The notes below the pieces were generated by a model. The model had not been told where the DNA came from and did not search any database. It worked only from the letters and a program-made list of their open reading frames with translations. A stretch of DNA of 29,422 nucleotides from DASUFI01 sp036274635 (GTDB lineage: Bacteria; Planctomycetota; B15-G4): contig DASUFI010000104.1 in assembly GCA_036274635.1 (NCBI GenBank), positions 1 to 29,422 on the forward strand. The letters run 5' to 3'. Each line of letters begins with the position of its first letter. Position 1 is the first letter of the stretch. Below are positions 24,683-29,422 of the stretch, one piece after another. A program made the translations under genes and the position numbers.

Positions 24683-25901
24683 CGCGCCGCACCTCGTTCT
24701 CTCCGCCGGCGACACCTCCGGCGACCAGCACGCCGCGCGCCTGCTGCGCCGCCTGCAGCAGCTGCTGCCCGGCCTGTCCGCCGAGGGCCTCGGCGGCCCG
24801 GAGCTGGCCGCCGCCGGCTGCACGCTGCACGAGGACCTGGTGCGCGAATCCATCTTCGGCATCTCCGGCGCCGTCAAGGCCGTGCCGCACCTGCTGGGCG
24901 TGCTGCGACGCACGGCCGGCATCCTCGACGCCCGGCGCCCCGACGCCGTGATCATCGTCGACTACCCCGGCCTGAACCTCTACGTCGCGCGCCTCGCCGC
25001 GGCGCGCGGCATCCCGGTGATCTACTTCGTCGCGCCGCAGCTGTGGGCCTGGGCGCCGTGGCGCGTGCGCCGCTTCGCGCGCGTGCTGGACGAGGCGCTG
25101 GTCATCTTCCCCTTCGAGGTAGCCTTCTGGCGCGACGCCGGCGTGCCGGCCACGTTCATCGGGCACCCGCTGCTCGACGCGCTGCCGCGCGACGAGGCCG
25201 CGCTGGCGGCCGCGCGCGACCCGGCCATCACCGCGCAGCCGCGGCCCGTGGCGCTGCTGCCCGGCAGCCGGCCGCGCGAGGTGCGCGACCACATGCCGCT
25301 GTTCCTGCAGGTCGCGCGGCGGCTGCTGGACGCGCGGCCGGACGCCACGTTCCACGCGGCGCACGTGTCCGGCGTGGAGCGCGCCAACATCGAGGCCCAC
25401 GCACGCGCGGCCGGCGTGCCGCTGCAGGTGCACGGCGACCGGGTGCACGCCGTGATGGCCTCGTGCCGCTGCGCGCTCGTGGCGTCCGGCACGGCCACGC
25501 TCGAGACGGCGCTGCTCGGCACGCCGCTGGTGCTCACCTACAGCGTGAAGGCGTCGGCGCTGGCGCTCAGCCGGCTGCTGGCCGTCACGCCGTACATCGG
25601 CATGGTCAACCTCGTCGCCGGCCGAGGCCTGGCGCCCGAGCTCATCCTGCGCGACGGCCAGCCGGACGCGGCGCAGCGGCTGGCCGATGCGCTGCTGCCC
25701 CTGCTCGACGATTCGCCGGAGTGGCGCGCGCAGAAAGACGGCATCGAGGCGCTACGGCGCCGCTCCGCAGGTTTTGGAGCGATCGAGCGCGCGGCGCAGC
25801 ATCTGGCGGCGAGGCTGGGCAGGAGCGCGGCGCCCGCCTCAGGCGATCCTGGGCACGTTAAAAAAAATGCTCCGAGCAACTGCTCCGAGCATTTTTTTTA
25901 A
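24675..25901 (+). CDS. lpxB: Lipid-A-disaccharide synthase
   Basis: The 408-residue protein is a GT19 glycosyltransferase that joins UDP-diacylglucosamine and lipid X to form the lipid A disaccharide at the inner membrane. Signatures are SAGDTSGDQHAARLL at the N-terminus, VDYPGLNLYVAR, YFVAPQLWAWAPWRV, FIGHPLLD, LLPGSRPREV and ASGTATLETALLGTPLVLTY. The TTG start at 24675 is supported by GAGGTG at 24662-24667, seven bases upstream, and by the signature starting at residue 10. The normal end lies near AAQHLAARLG; about 22 further residues (to HVKKNAPSNCSEHFF) are encoded by the terminator hairpin, and the TAA at 25899-25901 falls at the end of its T-tract. Its presence means the host can make lipid A precursors. 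Confidence 0.93.
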   Translation: MPDAPHLVLSAGDTSGDQHAARLLRRLQQLLPGLSAEGLGGPELAAAGCTLHEDLVRESIFGISGAVKAVPHLLGVLRRTAGILDARRPDAVIIVDYPGLNLYVARLAAARGIPVIYFVAPQLWAWAPWRVRRFARVLDEALVIFPFEVAFWRDAGVPATFIGHPLLDALPRDEAALAAARDPAITAQPRPVALLPGSRPREVRDHMPLFLQVARRLLDARPDATFHAAHVSGVERANIEAHARAAGVPLQVHGDRVHAVMASCRCALVASGTATLETALLGTPLVLTYSVKASALALSRLLAVTPYIGMVNLVAGRGLAPELILRDGQPDAAQRLADALLPLLDDSPEWRAQKDGIEALRRRSAGFGAIERAAQHLAARLGRSAAPASGDPGHVKKNAPSNCSEHFF

Positions 25902-25908
25902 CGTGCCC
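25851..25908. terminator. Bidirectional intrinsic terminator overlapping the lpxB 3' end
   Basis: A perfect 22 bp inverted repeat pairs 25851-25872 with 25887-25908: GGGCACGTT, eight A, TGCTC on the left and GAGCA, eight T, AACGTGCCC on the right. The 14-base centre contains an inner GAGC/GCTC pairing. With A8 before and T8 after the GC core it works in both directions, between convergent lpxB and the GH2 gene. A further ATCGCC/GGCGAT pairing outside extends it to about 25842-25917 with a small internal mismatch. Confidence 0.93.
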
Positions 25909-25934
25909 GGAATCGCCCAGCGCCCCCACGCTCC

Positions 25935-28900
25935 TCAGCGCGCCCCAGCCCACTGCAGCACGTTGACGAGGTAGCGCCGCGTCGCGTCGGCCGGCCCCTG
26001 CGCGTAGGTGTTCGACGCGGCGTCCCAGCCAACGTTCAGCGAGCGCACGACGTCGAGCGTGCTCAGCAGGATGCGGCCCTTGCCGCACGGCACCACACCC
26101 ACCGCCGTGGCCGGTTCGTGCTGGTGGTCGCTCACACAGAAGCACAGGCACTCCTCGCCCGAGAGCCGCAGGCCGAAGCGGTTGGCGCCATAGTGCACCA
26201 GCTCCTGCCACGGCCCGCCCAGCGCGCCCGTCGGCAGGCCGCTGAACAGGTGGTGCTCGCGCGCGAGGAAGCCGCCGCCCAGCCAGTACTTGCCGTGGTC
26301 GAGGCGCCCGGCGTACTGCACGGCGCCCGCCGCGGCGAGCGCGCCGGCCCAGCGGTCGGCGCGATCGAGGAAGCACAACGTCGCGCCGTCGTTCGCGCGC
26401 CGCAGAAGCTCGGCCACGAGGTCGCGCGTGCGCTGCTGCTGGCTCGGGCGCGTCCAGCACAGGCGGATCTGCGCGCCGCCCTCGGACTGGTGGTACTCGA
26501 GGCGCAGCGGATACGCCTTGCCTGCCTCCAGCTCGATCTCGCCGCGGTCCCAGGTGGGCTCGTGCTCGGACCAGTCGTCGATGAGCGGCGCGGCCGCCGC
26601 TCCCGCGTGGCCGACCCACAACCGGAGCCCATCGTCGCTCAGCGTGTGGAAGGCATAGCGACCCGACTCGGGGGCCAGCAGCTCGCCCGTCCAGCGCGCG
26701 GAGTAGTTCGTGCGCTCCAGGCCGGCAGCCGGCGGCTCGCGTGACCACTCGAAGTCGATCGGTCCGACCTCGGGCGAGCGATCAAGGACCAGCTCGGAAC
26801 TCTCGAAGCCCTCGCCGCGGAAGTAGCTGGCGCGCAGGCCGGGCCGAAACTCGAGCGTATCGAGCGACGGATTGATGTCCTCGCCGTGCTTGTCCGTGAC
26901 CTGCGTGCTGCCCAGCGCCTCCGCCGGCACCACCTCCCGCGGCTCGGGATCGAAGTCGCCCACCAGCACGAAGTCCACCGGCTCCATGTCCTCATGGAAC
27001 ACCTCCGGCTCGGGCCGCCCCGTGTGCTTGAAGAAGGCGCGCAGTGCGTGGCCGCTCTCCAGCACCGCGCCCTTCACCGGCAGCGCCTGGCTGCGCCAGT
27101 CCACGACCCACACTGGCTCCTCGGCGCGCGCCACCAGCTCTCCGGGCTTGCCGTCGGGCCCTGGCGGGCGGCGCAGCTCGGCGGCCAGCACGTGCGGGCC
27201 CTCCTGCACCTCCGCCGCGACCTGCAGCTCGGTCGCAAGCGGCTCGCCGAAGACGTCGCCGCCGTGCAGCGTGCACGGCACCTCGCGCGACCACAGCGCC
27301 TGCCCCGCCGCATCGCGCAGCGCCAGCGACAGCACGTGCGGCCCGGTGCGCGCCGTCTCGTCGACGAGATAGACATCCGCCAGCGTCTGCGACGCGGTCT
27401 GCGTGCTGGGCGTGATGAACTCGCCTGCGCTGAGCACCGACGATCGCAGCTTGACCACCAGCCGCGTCGGCGCGTTGGCCTCCGCGAGCCGCGCGGCGTC
27501 GCCCTTGACGTGGCGCCAGAGGTCGACGATGCCGGAGTGGTTCTCCAGTGGCTCGTCCTCCCAGCCGTTGATGACGTAGCCGTCGGTCACGTCGCCCAGC
27601 CGCACCTGCTCGATGGACCGCGCTTGGTAGTCGACGGCGATGTCCGCGAGCGGCACGGTCACCGAGTCCAGCGTCGGGAACCACGTGCGCAGGCCCTTCT
27701 CGTCGAGGAAGCGCTCCCAGCCGCCGGCCCACGCGCGGTACAGCTCGCCGTCCCAGCCGTCGGGCAGACCCGCCGCCGTGCGCAGGCCGATCTCGCGCAT
27801 GATCTCGGCCAGCCGCGGCGGGCTGGCGATGGCGCCCTCCTCGCCCCAGAACACCACCTCGCCCGCGTCGCTCGTGCTGCGGCGATAGTCCGCGGGTCCG
27901 TTCCAGAAGCTGTCGCGCCAGACGCCGGGGCCGGGGGCGTTGTGGTCGTCCGTCCAGCCGTTCGTGCGAGGCGTGGCCTCGCCCGGCCGCACGTGCAGCT
28001 TCGGCGCGTCGTCGCCGTCCTTGCCTCCGCCGCTCGCGAAGTTCATGCCGCTGGTGAAGGTCATCACGAGGTCGGGGTCCAGCGCGTGCGCGTCGAGCAG
28101 GTCCTGCTGCTGCGCCTCCGTCGGCGGGTCGGCCGCTTCGTTGATGAGGTTCACGATGACGAGGCTCGGGTGGCTGCGGTCGCGCCGCACCATCCGCAGC
28201 AGCTTCTCGCGCGCCAGGGCGCGGCAGACGTCGTCGCCGCCGGCGCAGGCGTAGCCGCCGGGCTCCTCGTAGGCCAGCAGCCCCAACTCGTCCTGCACGT
28301 CCAGCAGGCCGGGCGCCGCCAGCGTGCGGTGGTGGTTGAGCATGTTCAGGCCCAGCGCCCGCGCGTCCTCCACCTGCCGCCGCGCGAGCTCGGGGCTGGG
28401 CACGAGGCCGCTCACGGGCCAGAAGCCCCACGAGATGGCCGAGCGCAGCACGATGCGCTCGCCGTTGAGGCGCAGCGTGGCGCTGCCGCCGGTGTCGTCG
28501 ATCGTGAACGACCGGAACCCGAAGCGCTGCTCCACCACATCGTCCACGCGTCCGAGGCTCGTGCCGCCGCCCTCGCCGCCCGCGGACACGTCCGGGCCGG
28601 TGGTCAGCTCGAAGCGCGCCACGTGCAGAGCCGGCGAGCCGGGCGACCACAGCGCCGCATCGGGGAAGGGCAGCGTCAGCGCATCGTGCGTGCGGCCCGG
28701 CGCGCAGGCCACGCCGGAGCGCAGCGCGTCCACCTTCAGCGGCGCGCCCTGCGCGTCGCGCACGTGGACCGTCCACGCCACCGTGGCCGGCGCGGCGCCG
28801 CCGTTCTCCACGTCGACGTGCAGCTCGATCCGGCGCGGATCGGAGGTGTTCACGATCCAGGCGTCGGCGAGGCGCACGGGTCCGGTGGACACGAGGCGTA

Positions 28901-29422
28901 CCGGCCCGGTGACGCCGCCGAAGCCGTGGCTGGCCGGCAGCGTGGCGGCGCCCCAGCTCTGCGCGTCGTGGTCCATCCAGTCGAAGTTGCCGCCGGGATC
29001 CGTGACGCGCACGGCCAGCAGGTTCCGGCCGGCGTGCAGCGCTGGCGTGGCATCCACGGTGAAGGGCGTGTTGCCCACGTCGTCGCGGCCGACGAGACGC
29101 TGGTTGACGAAGACCTCCGCCCGCAACCGCACCGCGTCGAACTGCAGCTCGAGGTGGCGCGGCCCGTCGTCGCCCGGTGCGAGCAGCGCCGCCGGCACCT
29201 CGAACTCCCGCCACCACCAGCTCACGCCCACGTAGTCGCCCGCCAGCGGATCGTCCGCGGCCCGCTCGCCGGCCGCGCGGCGCGCGGCGGCCAGCGTGTC
29301 CCAGGCGTATTCCTCCACGGTGCCCGGCACCGCGACGTCCCAGCGGTCCGGGCCGGCGGCGGCCAGCGCGTCCCAACCGCCGGTGGGCGGCGTCGCGGGC
29401 ACCTGATCGAGGCTCACCGGCG
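25935..29422 (-). CDS. Glycoside hydrolase family 2 enzyme with PA14 and C-terminal ThuA-like domains (5' end outside window)
   Basis: At least 1160 residues are visible and the reading frame runs off the window edge, so the true start and any signal peptide are missing; a GTG at 29417 is probably internal. Order: GH2 sugar-binding jelly roll (SWWWREFEVP, LQFDAVRLRAEVFVNQ), immunoglobulin-like domain, and TIM barrel with the acid/base Glu in VNLINEA (near residue 427) and a likely nucleophile Glu in VVFWGEEGA (near 524). Then come beta domains, a PA14 module at about 855-985 (LRASYFRGEGF, SGRYAFHTLSDDGLRLWV) and a C-terminal ThuA/amidotransferase-like domain (about 995-1160, HHLFSGLP and CGKGRILLSTLDVVRSL). 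It should cleave beta-galactosides, glucuronides or mannosides in polysaccharide; the exact sugar is not readable. It ends 27 bases from the bidirectional terminator. Confidence 0.88.
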   Translation of the reverse strand, partial: PVSLDQVPATPPTGGWDALAAAGPDRWDVAVPGTVEEYAWDTLAAARRAAGERAADDPLAGDYVGVSWWWREFEVPAALLAPGDDGPRHLELQFDAVRLRAEVFVNQRLVGRDDVGNTPFTVDATPALHAGRNLLAVRVTDPGGNFDWMDHDAQSWGAATLPASHGFGGVTGPVRLVSTGPVRLADAWIVNTSDPRRIELHVDVENGGAAPATVAWTVHVRDAQGAPLKVDALRSGVACAPGRTHDALTLPFPDAALWSPGSPALHVARFELTTGPDVSAGGEGGGTSLGRVDDVVEQRFGFRSFTIDDTGGSATLRLNGERIVLRSAISWGFWPVSGLVPSPELARRQVEDARALGLNMLNHHRTLAAPGLLDVQDELGLLAYEEPGGYACAGGDDVCRALAREKLLRMVRRDRSHPSLVIVNLINEAADPPTEAQQQDLLDAHALDPDLVMTFTSGMNFASGGGKDGDDAPKLHVRPGEATPRTNGWTDDHNAPGPGVWRDSFWNGPADYRRSTSDAGEVVFWGEEGAIASPPRLAEIMREIGLRTAAGLPDGWDGELYRAWAGGWERFLDEKGLRTWFPTLDSVTVPLADIAVDYQARSIEQVRLGDVTDGYVINGWEDEPLENHSGIVDLWRHVKGDAARLAEANAPTRLVVKLRSSVLSAGEFITPSTQTASQTLADVYLVDETARTGPHVLSLALRDAAGQALWSREVPCTLHGGDVFGEPLATELQVAAEVQEGPHVLAAELRRPPGPDGKPGELVARAEEPVWVVDWRSQALPVKGAVLESGHALRAFFKHTGRPEPEVFHEDMEPVDFVLVGDFDPEPREVVPAEALGSTQVTDKHGEDINPSLDTLEFRPGLRASYFRGEGFESSELVLDRSPEVGPIDFEWSREPPAAGLERTNYSARWTGELLAPESGRYAFHTLSDDGLRLWVGHAGAAAAPLIDDWSEHEPTWDRGEIELEAGKAYPLRLEYHQSEGGAQIRLCWTRPSQQQRTRDLVAELLRRANDGATLCFLDRADRWAGALAAAGAVQYAGRLDHGKYWLGGGFLAREHHLFSGLPTGALGGPWQELVHYGANRFGLRLSGEECLCFCVSDHQHEPATAVGVVPCGKGRILLSTLDVVRSLNVGWDAASNTYAQGPADATRRYLVNVLQWAGAR

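Noticed and set aside
25857..25872. A-rich slippery run before a hairpin in lpxB as a programmed frameshift
   Set aside because: A8 followed by a strong stem resembles a -1 shift site, but neither shifted frame reaches a stop or a useful domain within the following 50 bases. The terminator explains the sequence better.

Overview
The window is about 29 kb of very GC-rich (roughly 70% by eye), densely coding bacterial DNA with 23 genes. No rRNA, tRNA, CRISPR array, insertion sequence or phage gene is visible. A lipid A gene (lpxB), lipoproteins and periplasmic haem proteins indicate a diderm. The many large secreted proteins of unknown role with conserved C-terminal beta-rich domains, a sulfatase-fold lipoprotein, a glycoside hydrolase/PA14 fusion and a propeller/dihaem cytochrome fit Planctomycetota or a close relative best. 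That placement is an inference from gene content, not a marker-gene result.

Layout. (1) 62-2524, plus strand: a C39-like cysteine peptidase lipoprotein coupled to a small membrane protein (the PA2778/PA2779-type pair), then a secreted protein. (2) 2643-4336: a small tail-anchored protein and an SGNH hydrolase, divergently transcribed around two tandem TGAC-N6-GTCA palindromes. (3) 4333-8243, minus strand: a membrane protein, a dihaem cytochrome c peroxidase, and a DAHL-type hybrid histidine kinase whose start overlaps the peroxidase stop. (4) 8468-12236, minus strand: a beta-propeller/dihaem cytochrome, a CPXCG cysteine-rich protein and an FKBP. (5) 12309-16178, minus strand: a fused ABC permease without visible partners, a conserved hypothetical and a sulfatase-fold lipoprotein. 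(6) 16290-21179: a secreted HEAT-repeat protein, a secreted exoprotein with a decayed copy of its own C-terminus beside it, a ClpP protease with a run of 11 aspartates, and a phosphodiesterase-fold lipoprotein. (7) 21511-25901, plus strand: a tightly overlapping operon of branched-chain aminotransferase, SLC13 transporter with RCK-C domains, ACT-domain protein and LpxB. (8) 25935 to the window edge, minus strand: a GH2-PA14 enzyme, incomplete at its 5' end.

Most genes sit in short operons joined by 4-8 base stop/start overlaps (670-673, 6732-6735, 13916-13919, 22446-22449, 24251-24254, 24675-24682), and GTG or TTG starts are common. The observations most worth following are the lpxB stop codon lying at the very end of its own terminator U-tract, the poly-Asp ClpP, the DAHL kinase/dihaem peroxidase couple, the paired palindromic operator at 3142-3173 and the gene-remnant at 18864-18965. 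I do not see a clear defence, secondary-metabolite or mobile system here.
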